Assembly (NCBI GenBank): GCA_964017235.1
Contig: OZ024927.1
Coordinates: 56,487,293-56,551,292, forward strand
Origin: Sabellastarte sp. h YS-2021
Lineage: Eukaryota > Annelida > Polychaeta > Sabellida > Sabellidae
Direction of reading: 5' to 3'
Length of the DNA: 64,000 bases
The notes beneath the pieces were generated by a model that saw nothing but the letters and a program-made list of their open reading frames with translations, was not told the DNA's origin and ran no database searches. This document shows, in pieces, positions 1-11,500 of the stretch (position 1 is its first letter; the number at the start of each line of letters is the position of its first letter). Both the position numbers and the translations under genes were made by a program.

Positions 1-330
1 CAGTGGACCACTGTCTATTGGCTGGTCATGCCACCACAGAACTACCATAAAAAGTTGATGGCACCCATCAGTGGGCCACTGGTGGGCCACCAGTCAACCT
101 TGTCGGCTACTGAAGGTGGGCCACTGGTGGACCAATAGAATAGCTTATCATTGGCTGCCGACAGTGGGCCACTGAGGGACCACCAGAAAACCTTATTGTC
201 GGCTACCAACGGTGGACCACTGCCTATCAGCCGGTCACGCCAATGGCTGGCCACCACCTACAGCCAATGTCGGACCGACAGCTATGCCGCCAGTGGGCCA
301 GTGGTGGCCCTACTGAGTCTTGTTATCTGG
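1..330. repeat. GC-richer palindrome-rich repeat cluster
   Basis: Short inverted repeats of the form CAGTGG-N-CCACTG occur exactly at 1-13, 69-81 and 162-174, and as variants near 115, 211 and 290. An overlapping CTGGTGG-G-CCACCAG also occurs near 80-94. A secondary motif (ttgtcggctac) recurs near 100 and 197, suggesting a diverged unit of about 95 bp. Not coding on either strand as far as I can see. Confidence 0.55.
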
Positions 331-635
331 GACCAAGGCTAATATACATATTTTAATTGTACTAAGTTTTCCTGCTACTTCTCCCGCAGCACAGACGATT
401 TTATCCAACAAACCAGTCATACTTTTGTTCTTCCCTAAGAGTATGGTAACTGGTTCAATTACACAGGGGTTATGCTGAGCTCCCCCTTCTCGATGTCTTT
501 TCATATACCAATTGACTATCATTATCGAATCATAGACATGTCAGACCTTCAGAAATTGGGCCCTCGCCAACTCGAGCCCTTTTTCACGCAAACTCCTCCC
601 CTTCTAACATTCATCCACGCAAAGCTGGCCTTTAG
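331..635. other. Unassigned sequence
   Basis: An open stretch on the minus strand (310-522) has no family I recognise. It may belong to the flanking TE relics. Confidence 0.3.
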
Positions 636-1566
636 TTATACAGTGTTGACCTTGGTATTTATTGTGTGAATGTGAAACTCAGCAAGGATTGCTTGGCAGA
701 CCTGGGGGACGAATTTGCGGATGGTGGTGAGGCCAACCAACCAGTGATACTGCAAGGAAATGTAAGTCTCTCCAGGGGCGAAATGTCTCAGAATTATTGC
801 CAATTTCAGTCCAACGTCTAATGGTTTCCTGAAATTGGTGACTGACTTCTTGATGCGGTGGTGTATACGTTCTTCGATGTAGTTAAAAAAGGCAGGTGGC
901 ATTCTGGTATCCTGGGAGTATCCTAGTGTGTATGAGGTCGGCCAGGAGGTTGCTGTAGCATCCTTTTTTTGTCTTTGAAGGATCTAGGGGATGACCCAGG
1001 GGTTTGGGGGCTTTCTTCTTCTCTTTGGGGCTAGCTGGTTCTGTGGCTGTGGTGGTGGCTGTAGGCAGGTGGTGGTGTTGGGTTCAGATGGTCCTTCTCT
1101 GCATGCCATGATGCAGATCAAAATAAAAACCATTTACCCCCAACTTATGTAGAAAGTCTCTGTGATGTATAGCTGGCATCTTTGCAGTGACAAATGATGT
1201 TTTTTGTCAGGCATGGGGGTTTATATAGTGCTGGATCAATCTGACTCTAAATCCCAACTCCAGGATTTAATCAGTCCAGTCGGGGTTGACTTGGGAAAAT
1301 GTTGCAGTCCTGTCTGTTTGTCCATACGGCCAGTCAGGGGTTGCTGCAGCTTGTCTGTTCGGGTGTTTACAGCTTGATGCAGTAGTTTCCCATCTTGTCA
1401 TGAAGAAAATGATTCTGACCCCAAGTCAAGTTGGGATCTTGATCCAGACAAGCCGGTATATATTACTTCCTGTCGGGGAGATGTAACCTGTCCCCGATTT
1501 TTGCAACCAACTTTTGCAACCGACCCTAGAGTCGGTTACAGGGTTGGTTTCATTGGGACACCCCCA
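636..1566 (-). mobile_element. Truncated PIF/Harbinger element, copy 2
   Basis: The minus-strand frame 902-636 reads NFRKPLDVGLKLAIILRHF, SLQYHWLVGLTTIRKFVPQV and CQAI, the N-terminal part of Harbinger (HARBI1-like) transposases. From about 1050 to 1566 the sequence is homologous to 30255-30821 of copy 1. It ends in cattgggacaccccca followed by TAA, the same kind of terminus as copy 1. The left end and catalytic part are missing, so it is dead. It retains the transposase segment that copy 1 has lost. Confidence 0.75.
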
Positions 1567-1593
1567 TAAACATCAGACACATGCAGCACAACT

Positions 1594-1655
1594 GTAGCTC
1601 TGTCTGTGGAGTGTTAGACTTGTAATCCCTAGGTGCAGAGTTCAGATCCTAACTG
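1594..1655 (+). repeat. tRNA-like SINE head relic
   Basis: TAGCTCTGTCTG resembles an A box and gagttcagatcc a B box, spaced as in a tRNA. No tRNA fold is convincing; an AT-rich tail follows. Probably a decayed tRNA-derived SINE head. Confidence 0.35.
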
Positions 1656-1887
1656 ACTGGATTTTTTAATATATATATTTTTTTAATTTTATTTTTATTT
1701 TTAAAAATTTTTTTCCATATAAGGAAAAGGAGAAAATTTAATTTATTTTTGTCTCTCTGACAGATAAGATCAAAGATAAGATTTTCATCATGACAGTGCA
1801 TGGACAAGCATAGGCAATCTGTAAACCCAGTTTTAAACCCTAGGAATTCCCAAATAGTTTCATCATTATTATTATAATGATTAGTAT

Positions 1888-2050
1888 TTAATTATAATTT
1901 TAAATTTTAATGTTACTTTTATAGTTCTAAATCTTCCTTGAAAGACAGACTCTAAGGTGCACCAACCAAGAGATACAAGAATAAAAAATTCATAATCCAG
2001 AGATGTAACACACAATGTATGTGACCAAAATAAAATGGTCACATCTCTTG
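1888..2050 (-). mobile_element. CR1/L2-like LINE 3' end fragment
   Basis: The segment with acttttatagttctaaat and ctctaaggtgcaccaaccaa matches the 3' ends of the L2-like copies at 3040-3130 and 22195-22260. Only the 3' untranslated end is present. Confidence 0.6.
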
Positions 2051-2505
2051 AGTTAAATTAAATTTCAAATTAATAAAGTTAAATATATGAAAAGCAAGTT
2101 TAGCTAGCAAGTTAGCAAATTAAATGCCAATAAAGATGTTACTTACTAGCATTACACATCTACATAAAATCATTGATATTGCAGCACTCATTTTTGAAGA
2201 ATTGTCAAAAGTTTCATTTATATAATGAAGTTTCCCGGTTTAAGTCTTTTAATATTATAATCTGATCAGTATTTAATTATACCTTTTGCAGGATGTTTTC
2301 AATGTTATTAATTTAGTGGTATTTTATTTCATTTGTTTTTTTTCTGAAAATGGGATCAAATGGAAAATTTTAGAGGATTAGTTTTTCTTCTAAAATAATC
2401 TTTATGAAAACAATACTCTTAGTGGCCCCTCATTAATAATCCTTAAGATTTTTTCAGCATACTTCATCATAAAATTTATTCTGACACATCTCTTGCTTTT
2501 TTCAG
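2051..2505. other. AT-rich intron sequence upstream of exon 1
   Basis: No coding or repeat structure recognised; ends in a good pyrimidine tract and acceptor for exon 1. Confidence 0.5.
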
Positions 2506-2556
2506 AGGAAGATGGTAGTAAGCTTGGAACAGGTGGAATCATTGGGATTGTGATTG
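2506..2556 (+). CDS. Exon 1 (first visible): ectodomain end and start of TM helix
   Basis: Acceptor ...ttttttcag|ag and donor attg|gtaagg bound 51 nt. The exon enters in the last two bases of a codon and leaves after one base of a Gly codon. It reads [16 protein letters not shown], a short linker followed by the first hydrophobic turn of the membrane helix finished in the next exon. Short, so on its own weak; the phase match and continuing hydrophobic run support it. Preceding exons were not found in 1-2505. Confidence 0.72.
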
Positions 2557-5500
2557 GTAAGGGGGCTTTCACATTTCTCCAGAAAAAAAAAACACTTCTT
2601 GATGTTCATTTATATAATTGAATGGGGCCCACCAAATGTAGTATAAAAATGTTAAACACCCAGCAATCGTTCACCTTTCTCTTTTTGTCCTCCCCAGTAA
2701 AGATGTACTATTTAGTTTCACAAAGTCTAGAGACTTTTTCAATAATGCTAAAAATCAATGTCTGATTATTCACTCACACATAAGATTTTAAATATTTTAA
2801 ACACAAAATTCTATTCAATTAAGAGTTTCAATTATATATTATTGGAGGAAAGTAAAATAACCATACAGTGACATTGACTTCTAGTTTTTTTATTTGAAAA
2901 AAGGAAACTATTCATGATACAAAATTAGGAAAACAGTGCCCTTTCCTTATTTTGTATCTGTAGTTTTGCAAATATTTTTACATAACTAACCTCAGATGAC
3001 TCATTTTCTATAATTTATAATAAAAATTTAATTCTATTTCTAAATTCTAATGTGACTTTTATAGTGCATAATCTCCATTAAAAGATAGATTCTAAGGTGC
3101 ATCAACCAAGAGAATTAAAAGTTCACAATTCAGAAATGTTAAAAGGGGGGATAAGCACCACAGAGATAATCAGGAGAACAAGGTAAATCTTGGGTGGGTA
3201 GACTTTGCAAAAGATGAGCCTTCAGTTGCATACCGAATGACAGAAGGGACGTAGCTAAGTGCATATCATCAGGCAACTGATTCTTTACCTAGGAAACATT
3301 ATTATGCAGATGGACAGACTGTCCACAACTTCACCATCCTTCTGACTACTCCGAATATTGAGAACACTTTTTCCAGGATTTAAAAAAGTACTATGGATGG
3401 ATGGCCATATGGGAGAAACATGTAGGCTCTTGTAGCTGTTTTGAACACTAAACGTTGTTCAACTGGGAACTGATACAAACTCTTGAGTAGAGGAATTCTG
3501 GTTGTTTTGGTGGAGATAATAGCTAGGCTGAATTGGATACTTTGAAGCTTCCTAACATTAAAACTATAAAGACTCCCAAAGAAGGAATTACAATAGTCAA
3601 GCCAACTGCTCAGAGCATTTGCAACCATCATAGTCGCCTCCGGTGTAAGATTCTGTGTGAGTCTCCAAAGATCCTGAGTTGAACCAATCAGGCCTTAGAG
3701 GCACTCTGTACATGCCTAAAAAGAATGCATACGAGTCAAACCACACTTCCAGACATTTTACCACTTCAGCTAGATACAGTGTATCACCCAGGATATCCAC
3801 TGGGAAGTAACTCTACAGTTTTTCGCCATGCATCTTAGAACCAAAAATGATAAACTGAGATTTTTGTGTGGCTTAAGTTTCAGCTTTTCCGCTGATTGCT
3901 ATTTTTGTATGTAAAGCTGTGTGTTATCAGTAAAAAGGGAAAATTAATATTTGAGTGTCTGTTAAACTTTACTAAGAGGAGTAATATTACTGACCACAAT
4001 ATGGGACCCAAGTCTGAAGCCATACAAAAGCTTTGTGAGTTCCAAAAGGCCTGATCCAAACTCAATGCTATGAATATGACCACTGAGGTAGGACTTAAAC
4101 TATCTTAGTACAATATCACCAAGACCAAACCATTGGTGTCTCAAAACACCTCAAAATGATCAACCAGTACTACAGCAAAACCTTCCCTTTTGACAATGAA
4201 AGGTGTACCTCATATTTTATAGACAGCAGCACTGTTTCAGTTGAGGGGCCAACCTTGTAGGCAAATTGATTCTTATTATCCAGTCAAATTTGGATTGACC
4301 TGATCAATCGACTAAGAGTCTAAAAATAATGCCTATATTGCTATTTGTTTTACATTTTAAAAAAATGATAAAAGAGAACTCAAGTTGAGAATTACTAGTG
4401 TGTTCAAGCCTGGTATAATACCTTTTATTGTCAACTGCCAGCCAACAAGTATGTTTTATATAGATGTCAGTGTCTTGGCATTTCTATGACTGTATATAAT
4501 CTCACAGCTATTCCTTAAATTTCTTGCCTGTATGAACCATTAGTTATAAACATTTTTGTGTCAAATTAGCAAATTAGGCAGCAGTGTTTAATTTTGCCAG
4601 AGCAAGGTTGAGATGTATACAGACAACTGTAAACAAATTTTGTAGATTTGAGACTAAATCTCTTTAAATGATACTGTGCCCAATCTTGCGTTCCATCTTT
4701 TTTCCACCTTCTTTAAAATTCTGATTTTGTTTAATAAAGTTACTGTAGTATATTTTACTACCTGAATTCTGTTTCAAAAATATCTGGATGTGAAAAGGAC
4801 AATATGGTCTTTAGCTGGAATTCACCCGGCTGTGAATTTTTAGTAAATATGTGAGCATTTTTTTAACGTGGCAGTATTCTAATATATTACATTAAAATTG
4901 CAATCTTATCCCAGTTGTTCCCTAGGTAACACAGCACCAGTTGAATTAACCATATCACTAATAATTCTTTTGCCTTTCTTTTCCCAATGAGGGAAGAACT
5001 GTTACATATAAGTAAAATGCCAGTGTTTAATTTAATTTCTTGCTGCTTACACAGGTCTGTGAAATTACTTCAGACACTATATGAAAAGGGGTTGTATTTC
5101 TTTAAAACTTTTCACACCATAGTTGGCCTAATGATCTAAGTCCTTGAAGAATAACCAGATTATCAAGTAGCAGGGTTAACAAAGGTGTTTTTGTGTTTAA
5201 AATTTTTTGTTTATCTGTGTAAATGTCAGTGATTTTTCAAACAGTGCAACATTTACCATTTTAAGCCACCATTTGACTTATTAGCACAAACTTCCTGCCT
5301 ATTTTGCCTGGTTTATTCTTCCAAAGAAAATTGCATAACTCTTTATTTAATTTTAAGTAAGTTTTCTGGAACAGGAATAGTTAACAAATTAGTGTGTGAA
5401 TATTGAAACTATAAGAGTTGGTATTACTGTTATCTTCCCTAAAGAGTTGAAGTGTTGTGTGTTCCAGTGGTAAATAATTTTTATTGCTTTCAAAATGGCT

Positions 5501-8500
5501 TTGTCATGACAAAAATTGGTATCTTATTTAGATCTATTAAGAACGTAATTCCCAATAAGTCAAATTTTGTGGTGTCCATGTCTTATAATTTTCTTTGCAC
5601 ATTTTCTATTACATCCTGTCCATATTAACTGTGTTTTGACTGAGTTCATTCTTAGCCCGGAAAAGGAGTCATATATTTCCAATATGTTAAGGGTTGCTCA
5701 AAGGGAGCCTGAACTACAATCCAAAATTATAGTTGTGTCATCTGCAAACTGTACAATCTTATGTTCTGTGTTTCCAGTTTGTATGCCCTTTAAAACAGGG
5801 CTGGATACTATCATAATATTTAAGATTTCCCCTGCAATTAAGAATAGGTACAGTACAGAGTGCCTTGCCTACAACCCTTCTCTATCACTTTTGGGTCGGA
5901 AAGGAAACCACATTGTCGTACCCTTTCATGTATGTCAGTATTAAATGTTTTACCCATTTATTAATAGGGTTTTCAAAACCAAAGACTATCATTGTATTAT
6001 ACAAGCATTCCCATGAAGTTGAATCAAAAACCTTCTCAAAATCTACACTAACCAGAAGACCAGGAAAAAATAAACTTTTTTGCTTTGAATAATACGTCAT
6101 AAATTAATCTAATACAGTCACTTACAGATTGTCTCTTTAGAAAATATGTTTGGTTTTTCAAGATTATTTAGCCTAATTGAGGTTTCATGTTGCGTTAGAT
6201 AACAATGTTAATCTAAATATGGAGCATAGCAATGAAATTGGTCACAAAATTTTTAAGAATTTTCAATTTTTATTTCCTTTTGGTTGACAAGTTATAACAC
6301 TTTCCTTCAGGGTAGTTGACAATTTGCCCTTCATAAAATAACAATTTAGAGTATTCCTCACATATTTTCAATTGTTTCAGTGTGATATTCCTATTTCTTT
6401 AACCATTAGTAACTCATTGCATTTTGTCTTTGGAACATGAGTTACTGAATCTTTTTAATACAATGTTGTATGTTATTATTTTTCTCTGGATTTTTCTGAA
6501 TAATTTAGAATGGAATTCCCTAACAGATGTTAATATTTTTCTTTTCTTAGTTACACATGTACCATGACTGAGCTCTACTTTTCAAATTCTTTTTTTTTCA
6601 ACATGGTGCTTACTTTCTAATTTACATAAGTATTTTGATGGGTGTTCTCCTTAATGTATCAATTGTATTCTGAACCCTATTTTTCTCCCATTATTTTATC
6701 CTGCCTTTTCTCCCTTAGATTTTCTAATTCTGGTTTACTGCCAAGACTATAGATGGGGATGGCTTTTTCTTATCTGTTTATTTAAGTAGTCTGGGTTGTT
6801 CAATGAGATTTTGTTTAGTTTCCAGATCCCTTTTCCAATTTTGAATTTATGTACAGTTAAGTGAAGTTCCACAATGGAATGAACAGATCTATAAATCAGA
6901 AGTTATTACAACCTTCTGTTATATTTGTCACACTGCTTGACATGGGAAATTAATAAAAAATTATCTGCTTAAAAGGATTTTTCCTTTGCCAAGTGTATAT
7001 TTGGGCATCCGCATGTATTGGTTTACATGCATCTACTAATTCAATGTTCTCCATAATTTCAGTAACCCTTTACCTAGACTTATGATTATTTAATGTAAAT
7101 TCAGGTGTATGGTCTTTTATTGGTTCTAATACTAAATAAAAGTCACCATAGATTATTAAATAATCAAAACTAGCATTCTGGTTTATCAGAATTTGGAACA
7201 TATGCTAAAATAAAATTAATTTTGAAAGAAAGTATTGTGATTTTTAATTAATTTGGACTTAATATGTCGAAATTCTCTTGTCATTTTCAGGACTGCTTAT
7301 GGTCATATTGGTGGTTGTGCTTATTTTGACCATTGTATTCTGTCATAACAGAGGACCTGCTCCAGTGAGAAGAATGACAGAAAGTGTAATCAACAGGATC
7401 AGCAGGTTGTTATGCAGTATGATCTGTGATTCAACTACCAGACCCAGCTGTTCCATATTTAAGTTCTTTCTTTCAACTGTAAAGTTGACCAATTGCACAA
7501 ACATTTTTTCAACTCCTTGAGCGATTATGCGCCAACCTTCTGGAACTCTTTCCCTTTCCACCTAAGAGCCAGTCCCTCAGTTAAATTCTTTTGAAAACAT
7601 CTCAAGACTCACACTTCCCGCCTCAGGATCCTTCCCTCCTGTCACACCCACAACCCTGGGTTACTGATCTGTGTTGGCCCTTGACTATCCCATTTGTCAA
7701 TTCATTTATTTATTTAGTGTTCTGAATTCCCCTTTGAAAGGAAGATATCATCCCTGCAATGTAGTAGATTAGATTAGATTAGTTTTAGTTTAATATGAGT
7801 TTTATTGTCAATCCTGTAAAGTGCTCCTTACAGTTGTAAATAATATTGTTTAATTAGAATAATAATCTTTAAAAACTTAAGGAACATATTTCTTTCTCTT
7901 TTAGTATCAACATTCTTGCAAATATTACTGTAAACTTGACCTTAATTAGCTATTTCCAAATATTAAATGATATATCACACATTTTCTGCTATTTTAGGTC
8001 AAAATACTTTTTATGTATCAGTGTCAACACTTAAACTTACAGGGATTCCTCTTTTGCTAAACCTTTACAATGCAGCTGTGAAATTTGCCTCCTTCCATAT
8101 CCTTGACTTGTGCAATATTATTTATACAACTGTGATTTCAGTATAACATGAACATTCACGTTTTCTAATCACTGATCTTCTGGAAGAACATTAAATGTAG
8201 ACAGCTTCTATTGCACTCAGTGAAAGTTATTTGCCTATCAATATTCTACTAAGCTCAATTGTTTATTATTTACATGTATATTAAGCATGTCAGTGAATAT
8301 TTTGATACATAATACCACAACAGGAGAATATGTGGAAAGGGATATATGAATTACCCCTTAAAATAAAATTACCAGAGGCAAGATTCATTAAAATTGTGCA
8401 ACATAATGATAGAAGAATTGTAAAGTGCCAAATGTAAAATATGTAAAATCATAATCTAAAGCCCTATAATGTTAAAAGTCCATTTTCCAAAAACTAGGTT

Positions 8501-11500
8501 ATAACAAAGCAGCATTCGCATTAGTTTGGATAAATGTAGAAGGGCAGATAGAGGCCTAAAATTATGCCCCCTAATTCAGAGTAAAATAATATTGGGGCTT
8601 CCTTATTGGCAATGTTTGCATTGCACTTTGCATAGTTGATATTTTTTGACTTAATTATTAATTTTTAGACTTTATCCCGAACAACATACTAATCCTGAAT
8701 TAGATTTCAATAACTTACACAAGCAGAAAGTACAGAACCGGAAGACAAATCTTCAGCCTAACCCTAGCTATGCACAGAACACAAACAGAGAGGCCACATG
8801 TGAGATAGGAAACACAGGTTCCAGTAAGGTATGACTACCACAGTCAGAACCCTTAAAAAGAGTGTTGTGTACAATTTTATTTTAGATAGAAATAATAACT
8901 GGTTATCAGACATTTTCATTTAAATTTACTATTATAAACATCCCTGTATCATTAGAAGAATTTTATAATCAATTTCAGAGTTGATTTAACAGAGTTAAAC
9001 TGTAGATTTAATTGTTAGATTAGTGGGTAATTGCATTTTCTGTTAATGAGTTAAAAACAAATAATAATTTGACATTCCAGATTCAGTCACAAAATTAATA
9101 TATTTAGTATTGTAATTATATATTTGGCAGTGGACAGATTGCTACTGGGTTAGTAAATGTAAAGAAAGGAAATAAGATGTGACTGCAAAAGAGTGAAGTA
9201 TTATTATGTTTTGGCTTCCTTTCTAGGCTGTTCGGAAGATCTCTTTCATGAATTATGAGGTCAAAAACATTTATATTAGATACTGATGATTATGTTAGTC
9301 CTTAAGTTGATTTTTTTTTCAAAAAAGCATTTTCATAACTGCTTAAAACTTCCGAATGTATCCCCAGCCTATGTTATAAATATATACACAAGAAAAAAGG
9401 TTAGGACTGTTTGTTCAACTGAATCAAAGAATTCTTTCTCAACTTAAAAGCATGTGAATACATTTCAAAGTCATTTATAACATCATAAGAAGAGGCAGGT
9501 ACTCTATCCATTTATTGCATTTAAATCTTGTTCTCAAAACCCATCTATAGAAGAAAATTCTTGGAAACTTTTCTGAGCAGTCCAAAAGATATATCCTGCA
9601 CAAGTTTTCTTATTATCATTGAAAGATTGTGCTGAAATCAGATCATCTCCGAGATAAGAAATGTTCAAGTAAGTTGAGTAAACAATAGAGATAGTCTTCA
9701 ACTTTAGAAGTAAGTAAACCACTTGATGTTTTGAATTGAAATGAAACTTTGAATGTGAAAATTTTTTTGAATTGAATGAAATTTAGAATTCTTAAAAGTC
9801 AAAGTAAAAGGTCAAGTGAAAAGTGACCCACAGGTCCCTTATTTTCATAAAGAGCTAAAAGGTTTGAAACTCTTTCTTCCAAAGTGTTTGAAATTACAGT
9901 GAAATTAAAATGAAAAGTCAATATTGGAGGCAGTAAAACTTGCAGAATTTAGAAAATCTTGACGTTAACAACAGTTGAGAGTTATAAATTATTCAGGTCA
10001 AATCTCCATTATCTCCAGGAACTGAATGTGGCCTATAAGTCTGGTGCTGATGAAGAGGATGATGTTCACATCTATGGAAATATGGAGACCTCTCCTGATG
10101 CCCACTGGAAGAAATCTTCTGACAAAATCATACTGGGTGAGAAACTTCCAAATGTCAACAGAAAAGGATTTACTGACCTCAAGAAAGCCACACTACTTGA
10201 TAAGAATGGCAAAACTACAGTGGTGGCAAAGATGTGTAAAGGTAACAATATATTTTTAAATTATAAACTTCTACTTTCTAGTACTTGTTTGTCAATAAAA
10301 TAATTTTTTTTCATTCATTAATAATATTGGTCTATATTAAAACATGAACTTTTTGTCCAGCCAATGCAAGCCAAAAAGACATACTCCTGATGAAAGCCAA
10401 GATGAACTTTCTGGCAACTGATGTTCCCCCACATGCAAACATTGTGCAATTTATTGGAGCAATTACACCTCCACAAGGTAATAATTATAATTGATAGCTA
10501 AAATATTTATAAGGTACCAACTCAGAAAATATACTCAGAAATAAAAGAAAGTTTGCAATAATATTTTAGTACAACAAGACAAGTATGTTTTAAGAATTAG
10601 AATTCACTTGACCACATTACACAAAATCTCAAGGGATCCTAAATATACTTCTTCACCAGAATTTTGGAAAAAAAGTTCCAATGAAAAGGTCTACTTTAGA
10701 CTAGATATGCATGTAAGAAATTCTACTTAGCTGAGTTTCACTTATGGTTTTATTATATTTTATTATTTATTACTATGCTGTTATTTTTAGGATCACAACT
10801 GCAAAACTGAACTTTGCATTAAAAACACACCAGATGCAAAATGCATTTATCATATTATTATATGTATTATTATAATAAAAACAAATCCATAATATAAATA
10901 TCCTCAAATAGTGGTTGTTTTCCAGAAACTAGAGCATAATATATAAAAATATATTTGTAATGAGAAAAGCACAAGGTTTCGAGCAGGCAAGAATTGAAAA
11001 AAAAAAAACTTTAGTTGAAAATTGCCATGGTGGCAGAGTGGTAACACTCTTGCCTCCCATCTCCGAGGCTGGGGTTCGGTTCCTGGCACGGCCTCACGTG
11101 GAAAAGCTGGTAGTTGCTTGCCGTTGGTCAGCAGTTTACAGTACAGAACCCTGACAAACTGTATGTACTGGTTTCCTCTGCCCTTCCAACTACCCGTCGT
11201 GATATAACCTGTTCAGTGTTGAAAGCGATGTAAAGGGGTCTCTTGTGGCTCAGTTGGTAGGGTGTTGGACTCATAATCTAAGGGTCATGGGTTCGATCCC
11301 TGGTGATGCTGACTGTTTCATTTGGGATAACATCCTTGGGCAAGATGTTAACCTGGACTATCCCTCTCTCCACCCAGGATTAATGGGTACCTGGCTGCTA
11401 GTGGGTTCGTAGTGTGAGCGCTGTATTGTGGCAGCTCCCTAGTATGTTCCCTGAGGGAACTGAGACAGATAACATGTGTGAATCAAGTTCTGAAACCCAG

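Noticed and set aside
5567-5944. 125-codon open frame on the + strand
   Set aside because: It is the antisense shadow of the L1-like reverse transcriptase on the minus strand (FADD box at 5748-5738).
10960-11207. Short open frames over the SINE pair
   Set aside because: They read through tRNA-like promoter boxes and have no protein family.
11246-11310. tRNA-Met-like gene (CAT loop with perfect A and B boxes)
   Set aside because: No matching acceptor stem around it, and it continues directly into a repetitive SINE body; treated as a SINE head.
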